From assembly GCA_963662175.1 (NCBI GenBank), contig OY759227.1, positions 9,456,501-9,520,500 of the forward strand: DNA of 64,000 bases. The letters run 5' to 3'. Shown here piece by piece: positions 30,443 to 41,158 of the stretch; position 1 is the stretch's first letter, and every line of letters starts with the position of its first letter. The notes below the pieces were generated by a model. It worked only from the letters and a program-made list of their open reading frames with translations. It searched no databases and was not told the DNA's origin. The translations under genes were made by a program, and so were the position numbers. Source of the stretch: Aradus depressus (taxonomy: Eukaryota > Arthropoda > Insecta > Hemiptera > Aradidae).

Positions 30443-32827
30443 CTATCTTGGCAGTTTCAAATTGAGGAGGGGGGAATGATTTAAGTCAGTTTGTTCGTTG
30501 AGTAGTTTGTAATGTGTGTCTTTGTTGTATTTGTTGATTTCCATGGCTTCTAACAGAGATAACTCCCTTCCTTTAGAAGCCAAGTGTAGTATATTGGGTT
30601 TATGTGGGTCTTTGGGTTGATGCTCTGTTTCTGTGAGATGTCTGTAGAATGTGGAGTTATTGGAGGCTGTCTGTTTGAGGTGTTCCTTGTATCTTATGTT
30701 AAAGGTCCTTCCTGTGTGTCCAATGTATATAGAATTGCAATCATTGCATGGAATACTGTATACCCCACTTCTCTCCAGTATGTCTGTCCTGCCCTTGGCG
30801 TTGAAGATCAATTTTCCCAGAGATTTGGGTGATGTGTAGGTTGTATAGATGTTGTGTCTGTTTAACATGCGCTGTATTCTGTGTGTTAGATTGCCTGTGA
30901 AAGTTAAAGGAGTGTATTTCGTGTGGACGGGGGTGGCTGTAATGTGTGGGTATAGCAAGTTGGATAATATATATTGTTGTTTTCTCTTAATGAGTTTATT
31001 GATGGTATGTGGTGTGAATCCGTTGTTACTTGCTATTTGTTTTATGGTATCTATTTCAGTTTGTCTGTCTTGATCTGTCAGGGGGAGGGTTAAGCATCTG
31101 TGTATCCATGACTTAAACGTGGCTAATTTATATCTATATGGGGTGAATGAGTCTGATGGGATAATTGCGTCCGTGTAGGTGGGTTTCCTGTAAATTTTGT
31201 ATGTGAATCCTGTTTCTGTATTACGTGTAATAGTTAAGTCCAAGAAGTTAAGTGTATGTGATTCGTCTTCCTCCTCTGTGGTAAACTTGATGTTTCTATG
31301 TAACGAGTTTAAGTATTTAGTAAAGGTGGTAAGTTGTCTATTTGTGCCAGTGAAGCCGACAACAATATCATCAACATAACGGTGCCAGAAAAGAATATGA
31401 GATATAGCTAATTTTGATGCCAGAATTTTCCTCTCCAGTGAATCCATGAAAATGTCCGATAAACTAGGGCTGATGGGGGACCCCATTGGCAGACCTGTGT
31501 TTTGTTTAAACAATTTGCCCCTAAAAGAGAAATAATTTTGGTTGAGGCAAACTTTGAGGATGTTAATAAGTTCCTCTTGAATATGGGGTACAACCCTCTT
31601 TTTATCTAAAATATTTTTAATGATTGGTATACATTCGTCAGTATGGATGCTGGGAAACATGTTTTTAACGTCGAAAGATACCAATCTAAACGAGGGGAGG
31701 TTCTTAATTTTATAACTATTAAGCTTCTCTACTAATTCAGAAGAGTTTTTTATGGTATTCACTGGGGAGAAAAGTGAATATTTTTTGAAACTGTCATTGA
31801 AAAACTTGGCTAACTTACATGCCGGGGCTGTGGAATATGACACAACAGGACGGACGGGGCGGCCTTCTTTATGTTCCTTTATGAGGCCATATAACTTGGG
31901 GGCTGCGTAGTTCAGAGGGACGAGATGAAAGACCTTCTTCCGACCTTCAGCTATGTACTGCAAGTTCAACACCGCCGATTTTACTTCCTTGTGGAAGGCA
32001 TTTGTGGGGTCTTGCCTCAATACATCCAGATTCTGCTGTTCTAAGACGTCTTCCATTTTCTGGATATATTCCGCTTCCGGAAGGATCACTATGGAATTTC
32101 CTTTGTCAGCTCTAGTTGCTATTAAACCATTTTCATGAATCTTCTGTCTTAGGGTTTTTATTAATTTGTGGTCATTGTTGGGCCTAGGTAAATTCATGCT
32201 GTTCTCTATAGTTTCCGCTATCGCGTGTTTCAGGTTTCTTTCCACAATTCTCCCATTTTCTAATTTAATTCTGAAAGAATTCGGTCTTGCCATTCTCTCT
32301 AAGATAGTGCACCTGTCCCAAGTGGGTCCTCTTTGTACCAACGCTAGGTCACCTTCATTTAGATTCGCTTTGTAGTGCCGAGTCCCACCTCTATCATAAT
32401 ACACTTTCTGTCTCATCTGTCTTTTTCCTGTCGAGGTCATTGGCAATATTCCTCTTACTTTTCTTCTAAACCATATCTCGCTTGGTGAATCCAGTTCACC
32501 TTGTGGAGTATTGTGAAATTCAAGCAAACAGAGAAACGGGTCTAAATTGTCCATCTTCGCTTTTTTAAACATTTTTTTTATAGTCTGGACAGATCTCTCT
32601 GCGAGTCCGTTAGACTGAGGATACTCCGGACTGCTAGTTTTATGAACAAAATTCCATTCTCTGGAAAAATGCTTGAAGTCAGTAGAACTAAACTGAGGTC
32701 CGTTGTCAGACATTACTACTCTCGGTATTCCATGGCGGGAAAAAATTGATTTCATATATCGAATAACCGTCTGGCCTAAAGTATTTTCCAATTTACAAAC
32801 TTCAATAAATTTGGAAAAATAGTACAC
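30443..32827 (-). CDS. Chimeric ORF: gypsy integrase fragment fused in frame to PLE RT-GIY-YIG (PLE-2)
   Basis: One 794-codon frame without stops. Residues 1-205 are a Ty3/gypsy integrase core lacking the first catalytic Asp: MSDNGPQFSS gives the second Asp, PQSNGLAERS the Glu, and the tail GRIVERNLKHAI follows. From about residue 215 the sequence is Penelope-like: ATRADKGNSIVIL, LFDVKN-type finger (FRLVSFDVKNMFPSI), TGLPMGSPISPSLSDIF, RYVDDIVVGF, and the endonuclease SGVYSIPCNDC..YIGHTGR. The junction is near 32190. The PLE is 5'-truncated, and its insertion into a gypsy remnant happens to preserve the frame. Whether the fusion is expressed is unknown. Confidence 0.85.
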   Translation of the reverse strand: MYYFSKFIEVCKLENTLGQTVIRYMKSIFSRHGIPRVVMSDNGPQFSSTDFKHFSREWNFVHKTSSPEYPQSNGLAERSVQTIKKMFKKAKMDNLDPFLCLLEFHNTPQGELDSPSEIWFRRKVRGILPMTSTGKRQMRQKVYYDRGGTRHYKANLNEGDLALVQRGPTWDRCTILERMARPNSFRIKLENGRIVERNLKHAIAETIENSMNLPRPNNDHKLIKTLRQKIHENGLIATRADKGNSIVILPEAEYIQKMEDVLEQQNLDVLRQDPTNAFHKEVKSAVLNLQYIAEGRKKVFHLVPLNYAAPKLYGLIKEHKEGRPVRPVVSYSTAPACKLAKFFNDSFKKYSLFSPVNTIKNSSELVEKLNSYKIKNLPSFRLVSFDVKNMFPSIHTDECIPIIKNILDKKRVVPHIQEELINILKVCLNQNYFSFRGKLFKQNTGLPMGSPISPSLSDIFMDSLERKILASKLAISHILFWHRYVDDIVVGFTGTNRQLTTFTKYLNSLHRNIKFTTEEEDESHTLNFLDLTITRNTETGFTYKIYRKPTYTDAIIPSDSFTPYRYKLATFKSWIHRCLTLPLTDQDRQTEIDTIKQIASNNGFTPHTINKLIKRKQQYILSNLLYPHITATPVHTKYTPLTFTGNLTHRIQRMLNRHNIYTTYTSPKSLGKLIFNAKGRTDILERSGVYSIPCNDCNSIYIGHTGRTFNIRYKEHLKQTASNNSTFYRHLTETEHQPKDPHKPNILHLASKGRELSLLEAMEINKYNKDTHYKLLNEQTDLNHSPLLNLKLPR

Positions 32828-33958
32828 AATAGTAGAGGAACATTGTGCGTTGAGGAATGAGGAGGTCTTTTTGTACCCTCCTCGCCTGTGTGAGATCGCA
32901 AAACGCCTCCCACTCCTATTCTCCTCTTTGTCTATGGGTCTCTGTCTTTATCGTCATCTCTGTTCATGCACCTCCTTGTCTAGTTAATATATGATAATTG
33001 CTCGTACTACAGAAACTAAACTTTTTTGGATTTGATCTGATTTTGATGAGTAGCATATCATTGGAAAGATCTTTTTATGACGAGTTCAGGGAAGTTTGAT
33101 TTGAATAAAAAAGATGAATTGGTGAGATGTAAATGAAGGATAAAGATTTTCTTTCATTACTTGGTATGGAGGTAATAAAATTCATGATCCTCCGGAGAGA
33201 AATAGCAATGTGTTCCTCCTTGTCTTAATTGCTTACACTTCAAAAACGTAACTTTCATGGAACTGATCTGATTTTGGTAATTCACATATCATTGGAAAGG
33301 TAATTTCAAGACGAACATAGTGATAAGAAATTTGAATTAAACAAATTAAGTCTATGGTTTTTCATGGATAGGACTGTGGACAAAATAATTTACATTGAAA
33401 AAAAATGTATCTGCACGGAAAGTTCTCGAAATTGATACAACTCTATAATACACATGAAGTTAAATTTGACCACTTTAGTCAGCCCGCAGTGGTACGAGAA
33501 GTAAGGATTTCTAAGTGTGGCTAAACTCAGGCTTCCACAAAGCTAGCCCAGCTCCTCTGGGTTGAGGTATGGGTTGTGAACCAACCATCTTGAACTCAGT
33601 AGGTAGTACCTCCCCGTTGCTAAATTGAAAAAGAATGTTTTAAATTGAAATTAAAAACAAAAACAAATATCTTCTAGACTGTGAGAGGTTCATTGCAGGC
33701 GTAGAGTTTTTTACACTTCTTCTTCAACCTTCTTAGACTACGTATCTCTAGATGCTTTAGAATATCTGTATAAGCATTATTTCACAGGTGGGTTAAAACT
33801 CAAATACAAAGGAACGGTGGGAAACGCATTCATCCTTGAATTTTTATAATTGGACTCCCCCAGGGTAATACGTTTCCATCCATCCCTTCCAGTCAGCGCA
33901 GCATAACATTGAAAGGTGATTAATAGTTTATAGACGGTTAAGGTAGAGGGAGGGGAAG
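32828..33958. other. No gene recognised; diverged tandem repeat
   Basis: Two diverged copies of a roughly 235-bp segment share CTGATTTTG and ACATATCATTGGAAAG (about 33042-33070 and 33270-33300). The left terminus of Maverick M3 should lie here, but no terminal inverted repeat can be matched because the right end is outside the window. Confidence 0.4.
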
Positions 33959-34811
33959 ATGGATTCAAAATTATGTCACATTTGTGGAAAAGTATTCAAA
34001 AATCTTTATAATCTGAACAGGCATATAAAAACACAACATAACAAGATGACGAATACATCAAATTATTCTATTGCACAACAAAAATCAGAAAGTATTCAAT
34101 TATTAAGAAACAACTTAAATAATGTTCTAGACTTTCAAACATATGAAAATATTAAATGTATAAAGAATATTACAACTTTTTTAAATAGTTTGGAAAACAA
34201 TGTCTACGAAAAACTTCAAAAAAAAATTCAAGAATGGTTTACTATAAAAGTTCAGTTTATACTCGAATGTGAGCACGTAAAACTTTCTGAAGGTGACGAA
34301 ATAGTAAAGAAAACACAATTTAAAACCAGATTAAAAGACTTGGATTCTTCATCCAATTTGCACAAGCTTATAACCAAATCATTTTCTCAGCTATTAAATG
34401 AGCATGACACAATGGAAATAAAAGGAGGCAGCGGTTGGAGTTCAAATAAAATCAACTTTCTTTTATTAAAAATCTACAGATACATTCCATTAAAGGGAAA
34501 TAGCTTTATTCCTTTGCCTACAGTAATAGAATAAAAGGTATAAAATACAGTTCAATTAAAAATCACATAACTTTTGATGATTTTACAAAACCTTAATAGA
34601 ATTTGAATGTAAATATACTAGTTTTAGAAACATTAGATCAAAAAAACACAATATTTTCACTATAGAAGAAAAGAAACTAGCACTTTCACATTATGATAAT
34701 AAACGTCATATATTACCAGATAATATTAACACCTTAGCCTTTGGTCATTTTAGATTAAATGAAGAAGCAAAAAAAATCTTGTTAATATTTTTATATATGT
34801 GTATTTTCTAA
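33959..34811 (+). pseudogene. M3 DNA polymerase B: N- and C-terminal ends joined by internal deletion
   Basis: The ATG at 33959 begins a C2H2 zinc finger (CHICGKVFKNLYNLNRHIKTQH) and the N-terminal region ending RYIPLKGNSFIPLPTVIE. A TAA follows at once. The sequence then jumps to the extreme C-terminus of the same polymerase (KGIKYSSIKNHITFDD; after further frame breaks, EEKKLALSHYDNKRHIL and NTLAFGHF) by about 34640-34770. Exonuclease, motif A, B and C regions are all absent, so this copy cannot polymerise DNA. Compare the complementary core fragment at 13549-15269. Confidence 0.75.
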
Positions 34812-34987
34812 CCAACTATTAATCATCTTTTATATGAGGGTTCAGAGACGTAAGTAGACCAACATCAATTATTTCTTTACTTATATTTCAAAATATGAAG
34901 TACTGAATTTGGCTTACTTGCGCCTTGAACTCCCCAGTTCAAACTTTCTAGATTTACATTATTAAATGTAGAAATACTTTTAAATAT

Positions 34988-35395
34988 AGTATATTTAGTG
35001 GACTTGGCTTTTATTTTTTTGAATTTTTATGATCCTTATATACGATTTACTTTTATATTTTCATAAAAAGATTATTTAAAATGTAGGAGTGAAAATATAT
35101 ATATAGGTATATTATTTATATAGAAATTTTGTTTGCATGTTTTTACTATTCTTCTCTTATTTTATTGTTTAATATAATACTATTGTGCATAATTTTAAAT
35201 ATGGTACTTAGCTTTTACTTATTGAATCTTGAGTAGGCTTAGCTCACGCTCCAGTTCTACAGTATATTTAGTGGACTTGGCTTTTACTTTCTTGAATTTT
35301 TATGATCATTATATACGATTCACTTTTATATTTTCATAAAAAGATTATTTAATATGTAGGGTTAAAAAAAAAAAAATATATATATATATATATAT
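34988..35395. repeat. 273-bp tandem repeat of M3 (second unit interrupted)
   Basis: AGTATATTTAGTGGACTTGG starts at 34988 and at 35261. Unit 2 breaks at the (AT)n tract before 35396 and continues at 56353. Confidence 0.85.
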
Positions 35396-36337
35396 TGTAA
35401 TGATCCATATTGTTCATTACATGAATATTTAATAAATGAAAAATAATGTACTTAGTCGCAATCATTGTATGAGACCTAAGGAAGGTTACTGGAGGTTTTC
35501 AAATCGATAATCTACCAGGGTCGATACAGTATAAAAATATATCAATTCATTCATTTCAATTATGTAATAAAATTAAATGATAAGCTAATAATGTGTTAAC
35601 AATAAATGTAAGCAATTAGGATTGTATACGGGAATATGTAAGTGTTATAAAAAGAAACAGATGTTTATTAGTTTAAAGGCTGTAAAAAGTGTGGCCAATG
35701 GGCATCGCGCTATCAAAAAGGAGTCCCGAGAAGGCAGACTGGGGTGTCGTGTGAGAGAACTGTTCGAAGGAGGGTGCCTAGTCTGTGTCGGTGGTTCAGA
35801 GTGGTATATGTGCGAGGATGTCTGTCGGTAGAGAGGTAGAAATTATGCAGTGAAGAAATTATGAAGATCCGAAGGTAGACACCAAGAAGCAACGAGTGCA
35901 GAAGTAACCTATGGCCATTGTTGAAGTTACTGTTCATAAAGAAAAATCAGCTAACAGAAAAAAACATCTGAAGTGGAATATGAGTCATCCCATCCCCTAA
36001 ATGATACAACATGAATACATCGTTCATCATTCATCAATACAGCTTATAGGCCTATAAAGTACTGGGGTAATTTTATGTGTGTAAATGTGACTAACCCGTT
36101 TTAAATTAAATTAAATTAAAAATAAATGTTTACTTAAACATAAAAATATATCAGTCAAAAATTTATATGTACGTCTTATTCTTTCTTTATTTTTATACCA
36201 ATTATAAATTAAGTTTAATTAATTATATTATAGTAATTGTAAGCGAGTATTACAACCGTTACATAATTGGCTCCCGAAATAGGGACTTTAAAAATTTAAA
36301 TTAGAATTAAAAGTGTAAGATAATAACAACCGTTACA
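35396..36337 (+). repeat. 5' LTR of element B
   Basis: Starts TGTAATGATCC and ends ACCGTTACA. It pairs with 48124-49058 with very few differences, mostly a small indel near the 3' end. A PBS-like sequence (TGGCTCCCGAAATAGGGAC, 36268-36286) lies inside it, preceded by the same ACCGTTACATAATT as the real LTR end, suggesting the LTR end plus PBS was duplicated. Confidence 0.8.
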
Positions 36338-36361
36338 TAATTGTCGCAACGAACAAGGGAC
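36338..36361 (+). other. Primer-binding site region of element B
   Basis: TAATTGTCGCAACGAACAAG then GGAC directly follows the LTR. The GAACAAGGGAC part resembles a tRNA-Lys-type PBS. A further TGGCGCCCGAAAG lies just downstream. Confidence 0.45.
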
Positions 36362-36471
36362 TGAAAACTTTTACTGGCGCCCGAAAGATAATTTTATATG
36401 TAAAAGAGTTATTTATGTGTAAATTATAAAGTTTAATTAATTTCAATTCTGCGTAAAAGTTAGCGTCCAAA

Positions 36472-37331
36472 ATGGCCGACTCAGATATTGGTTCAGAACG
36501 CGGTGACGAAAGGCAAGATGGTGGCACAAATTGTTTAAGTAATAATGAAATGAGTAATTCGGTACAGCAACTAATGAAAAAAAATGGAATGAGTATTGTG
36601 GAAGTAAAAAATTATGTAGAGTCAAGGAAAAATGAATTCGAAAATAAAATAAAAATGAATAGTGAAAGCGCCCAGATAAATAATCAGATGCAAGAATATT
36701 ATCATAAAAAATTAGCAGCTATTAAAAAAGTAAATGATGTAGTTGAACAAATGATCGAAGATAATAATAACAGTCAAATAATTAGTATGCTCCAAAAATT
36801 AATAGACCAAAAAAAAAAAATCTGTCTGAAATAAAACAAAACAACAAAATGAAAATGTTTTCTGCAATAAAAAAACAAAATGAAAATAGTTTCTCTGAAT
36901 TAAAAAATAACATTGACCAAATGAATAAAAACATCGTGGAATTCGGTAATAAACGGATAGTAGAAATAAAAAAGATAACTAATAGAGTAGACCAAATGAT
37001 AAAAAGTAGTACGCACGATAACAATCAAATAAATGAAACTGACAAACAAAATAATAACACGGACGAAATTATAGTGGAGAATAAAACGGACTTTGAAGAT
37101 AGTCAGAATAATTCTGAAAATACATTAATAGTAGATGATACTCAGAAAAATAAGTTAAAGTTAACTAAAAAGAAATTAAAGACAAATAGGAGAGAGTGTA
37201 GGAAGGAAAATGAAATAAAAAAGAAATTAAGAACAAATAAGAAACTAGACAAATTTAAATTTATTAAAAACATAATCAGAATAAATGGTATTGTGATAAA
37301 AAACATAAGTATGGTAATTGTAGAAAAATAA
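36472..37331 (+). pseudogene. Gag-like coiled-coil ORF of element B, frameshift at an A-run
   Basis: The ATG at 36472 (MADSDIGSERGD) leads 120 codons into an A10 run at 36811-36820, where the frame shifts; the remaining 160 codons read from 36849 in the other frame. The protein is Asn/Lys-rich and predicted coiled-coil (repeated QMIEDNN, DQMNKNIVEF, RVDQMIKSS heptads), with a very basic end (KKLKTNRRECRKENEIKKK). There is no CCHC knuckle. Its position after LTR and PBS argues for Gag; there is no sequence proof. Confidence 0.5.
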
Positions 37332-37390
37332 AAATATTATATCATAAAAAAATCCCAAACGTAAGGAAACATAAAATAAATAAAAATAAG

Positions 37391-37681
37391 ATGTCTAAAA
37401 AAATTGGATATCAAGAAATAAATTTAAAAAAATATGTAAATAAGTTTAATAAAACTAATAGTTATAAAAATAACAAAAGTAAAAAACTTCAGTGCAAACA
37501 TAATTTCAGTAATAATAATAATAAAAATAAGTTTAAAAATAGTAAGACATTGTACCTAGGGCAAAGAAATGAACTAAATTATAGAAAAATAATAATTATA
37601 AATAATATTCACAGATTTCGGAGAAAAGAAAACAGAAAATTAAATTTTAAATATAAAAGAAAGAAAATAATAAGTGTTTAA
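37391..37681 (+). CDS. Lys/Asn-rich 96-codon ORF in element B, unknown
   Basis: An open frame of low complexity (SNNNNKNKFKN, KRKKIISV) in very AT-rich DNA. It could be chance or a remnant of the Gag C-terminus. Confidence 0.25.
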   Translation: MSKKIGYQEINLKKYVNKFNKTNSYKNNKSKKLQCKHNFSNNNNKNKFKNSKTLYLGQRNELNYRKIIIINNIHRFRRKENRKLNFKYKRKKIISV

Positions 37682-39585
37682 CCGATGAAATTTTGGATAT
37701 TGAAAATTGCTTGTCTAGGATTATGATCTGGAACTATAAAATGTAACATTAAAATTAATAAAAAAAATAAACATAGAAAGTATCAGTCAATATGTTGAAT
37801 TTTGTCGAAATGAATTATTGCAAAATAAAATGATATAATTAAGTGATGGAAAAATACCTGAGATATATGCTATCAAAATTTTGTTTGTTAAGAAAGTTTT
37901 CGTGTGATATTTGAGTTAATAAAAATATTAAAAAAAAAGTATCTAAACAAAGACACTATCACTTAAGTAGTTGAATTTTGTCTATTAAATAACTTATAAA
38001 AATAAAAAATAAAGTTAAAAATTTTAAAAATTAAAATATGGAGCGTAAGAGAAATGGCATGGCCACTAAGTCTTTGCGAGTTGAACTGATAAATAGATAA
38101 AGGATAAAACAGCTGTTTAGAGTCTTTTATGATAAACAACTGAAGTTTGTAAACACGTCAAATAATGTTAATATTGATTGTGTATTTGTTTATGGTATGT
38201 CCTGCTGTTTATTGAATTTTGTAGTGAATCTGTAATATTATAAAAGATATAACAATAATAAACTTTAGTTATAAGAATGATTAATAATGTAAATATTGAT
38301 GGCAGGTATTTTTATGGTGTGAATATTTTATTGAATTTTATATTGAATATGTTATAGGATGAGAGATAACAGTGGTAATTAGAAATAATTATAATAATTA
38401 ATGATGTTTATAGTGGGTGGTGTTCTGTCAAAGAATAATTAAATTATATGTAAATAATGTTTAGTGTACTCTGCATTCTGAACAGAAAATTTATTATTTT
38501 TAAATGTTTTTAAATAAAAACATAATTATTTATTGGAATATTATATTAATGGTGGATGTTGTTATGTTATGGAAAATTTTATATAAGGGTTAGTAGTGCT
38601 ATGAGATAAGCTATTTATTGAGATTTATGCATGCTTTTTTCTTTTTATGGTATTGTTGATAAAAATAAAAATATTTATAAAAATAAAAATAAAAAAATTT
38701 TAAATAGTTTAAAGGGTTTGATGATGTGGTTTTAAAACGTAGCCATCAGCAATTTGGGAAATGTTGATCTAAGGAAAATTGCAACCTTACGTAGGCGAGT
38801 AAAATTCACCCATAAATGGTTTTTGAAAGCGATAATCGCTAGTAGTCTCAGAATAATAAGTGATGAAATTAGAACATCCACATGGATGAATAAATTACAA
38901 ACGTCATAAAATTTCAATCATAACCTTGTAATTCAGTGTAAATTAATAAAAAAAAAAAATAAATAATAAAAATATAAGCATAATCGGTAGAGAAGTAACA
39001 GGAATATTTTTATGAAAAATATGGTCTTGTAAAAACATCATAGCAAAATTAGTACAGTAAATCAATAGGGAAAGTAAGTCGAGATAGCGTAAAATAAAGT
39101 AGTAAAAAAATAAAGGAATAAAATAACCATAATAAAAGGAATTGAAAATATAAATAATTATCTGAGTTATGTCTAGTTGTGATAGTGATGTTAAAAATAA
39201 ATGGAATATTAAAGAAAAAATATTATTAATGAAGGAAGTAAATAAGAAAAAAAGGAAATATAAGTGGTAGGATGGAGTGTGGTGTAATTTTAATTAAAAT
39301 GAAGGAATAATGTATGAATATTAAAAATTTAGTGGCATAGCCGACAGTGTAAGAGAACTTGTGTGAGTATATTTTTTTGAAGTAGGTAAAAATCCAAAAA
39401 GATTGGGATGGTTAAAAATTAATACCAAGGAAGATTATCTATTTAATTTTAGATTATATTTAGGATTGTGGGTAAATTGTATGGCAAATAATGATTAGTG
39501 TTGGAATTTTGAATGTAGAATTGGCGTATGGAGAATAGAGTAGTGGTAGATAGAAGAAATGAGAAGGATAAAGTAATAAATAAAG
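37682..39585. other. AT-rich interior of element B, no gene
   Basis: About 1.9 kb of A/T-rich sequence with many AAAAATAAA words and no coding signal. This is where pol would be expected. Confidence 0.6.
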
Positions 39586-39927
39586 AAAACAAACTTATTT
39601 TTGAAATATTGTCTATTCCACTAAAGATATATATACATATATAACTACCGGTTTCGGCTTCATACCATCGTTAGGTCTAGTTATGAACTAAGTCAGTTTG
39701 CAAAGAGCGACCCTTCAAATACATCTCAGGTCAAAGGGGGCTATTAGAACTTGGGAGTCCCCCGGCTGTACCGTTAGCTAACTCATGAAATATTTCTTAA
39801 CAAAACCTAGTTCTAAATTTACATAAAACAATGTCACCAGACTAATACGGGAAAAATAACAAATAAATAAGTACAAATACAAGTAAATAATAAAAAATAG
39901 AAATAAAATTATTAACAATGTTAAGAT

Positions 39928-41141
39928 TTAGATAACTTGAAACATATATGTGGAACCAAATATTAATAACAGATAGGGTGTTAACAAAGGGGAATAGTTG
40001 AAATAAATTTGGTCATTCATACAAATGTTCCTTTTGTTAGCTTTATTTATTTCTAATTGTTCTAAGCTATTAAGTAGCCTGCTTTTTGGGCAATAATGGA
40101 GATATTTGATGCCTGTAGATGGGTCGAAAGTGTGGCTATTGTCAATTATGTGGCTCGCGAATGTAGAACGGTTTCCTCGGTTCTTTAATTCGGCCGTGTG
40201 TTCTTTAATTCTTTCCTTAAAACGACGTCCTGTCTGTCCAATGTATAATTGACTGCACGTCGCACATTCTAGACTATAAACACCGCTTCTATTTTCAATA
40301 TCTGTTCTGTCCCTACCTCTCTCTAGGCACTGGCTTATGGGATTGATAGTTTTAAACCTGATATAGAAACCTTCTTTTTTCAACTCTTTACCTATTTTTT
40401 CTGAAAATTTTCCGTGGTAAGTTAAGCTGACCCATTTATTATAAACTTTATTTTGTGTTTCTAATTTGGTCAGTTTGTTCCTAAATTATGATTTTTGACC
40501 TTTTCAATTTTATTTATTGTTTTTTGTGGGTAGCTATTGTTTTTGGCTATTTCCTTAATAATCTTAAGTTCTCTATCTTTTGATTGTTGGGTCATTGGAA
40601 TTGAGTAGGCTCTGTGGAACATGGAATAAAAGGCCGCGTATTTGTAACTGGAAGGACAGTTAGAAGATGGGTGTATTACCGTGTCTGTTATAGTCGGTTT
40701 TCTGTGAATGCTAAATTCGAATTTCTTGTTATTAATTTTGATCTCCAAGTCCAGAAAATTTATGGTTTGACCTCCTATTTCCAACGTGAATTTTATTTTG
40801 TTATGGACTTTGTTGACAAAGTCAAAAAATAAGTTAATTTGTCGTTCTGTTCCGTTAAAAAGAATCAAAATATCGTCCACGTACCGCTTCCAAAACATGA
40901 TATTACTGATAAATGGAGACTTCTCTAGAATTTCCCTCTCAATTCTATCCATAAATATATCAGCTAACAGGGGAGACAGGCTGGACCCCATCGCTAGCCC
41001 CTCTTTCTGTTTATATAATTCACTATTGAAGATGAAATAATTTTGTTCTACGCACGGTTCTAAAAGGTTACAAAGTTCTATTTTTTCAAAAATGGACCTA
41101 TTTGAGTTGTTTATTAGGCCCCTAACTAACTCTAGACATAC
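39928..41141 (-). pseudogene. PLE-3 left arm: partial RT and GIY-YIG endonuclease
   Basis: Encodes the RT palm (EGLAMGSSLSPLLADIF, RYVDDILILF) and the endonuclease (SGVYSLECATCSQLYIGQTGR), but a one-base loss near 40490 breaks the frame between them and there is no N-terminal half. The stop seen in the right arm is altered, so the frame runs on to 39928. Confidence 0.8.
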
Positions 41142-41158
41142 TCAGCGAGGGTAACAAG

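Noticed and set aside
33480..33640. Possible SINE
   Set aside because: The segment is moderately GC-rich, but no A/B boxes, tail or target duplication could be found.
35622..35831. 69-codon frame repeated at 48350-48559
   Set aside because: Lies within the LTRs of element B, starts and stops without any protein feature, and duplicates only because LTRs are duplicated.
36782..37024. Minus-strand Phe-rich frame
   Set aside because: Antisense of the Lys/Asn-rich Gag-like ORF.
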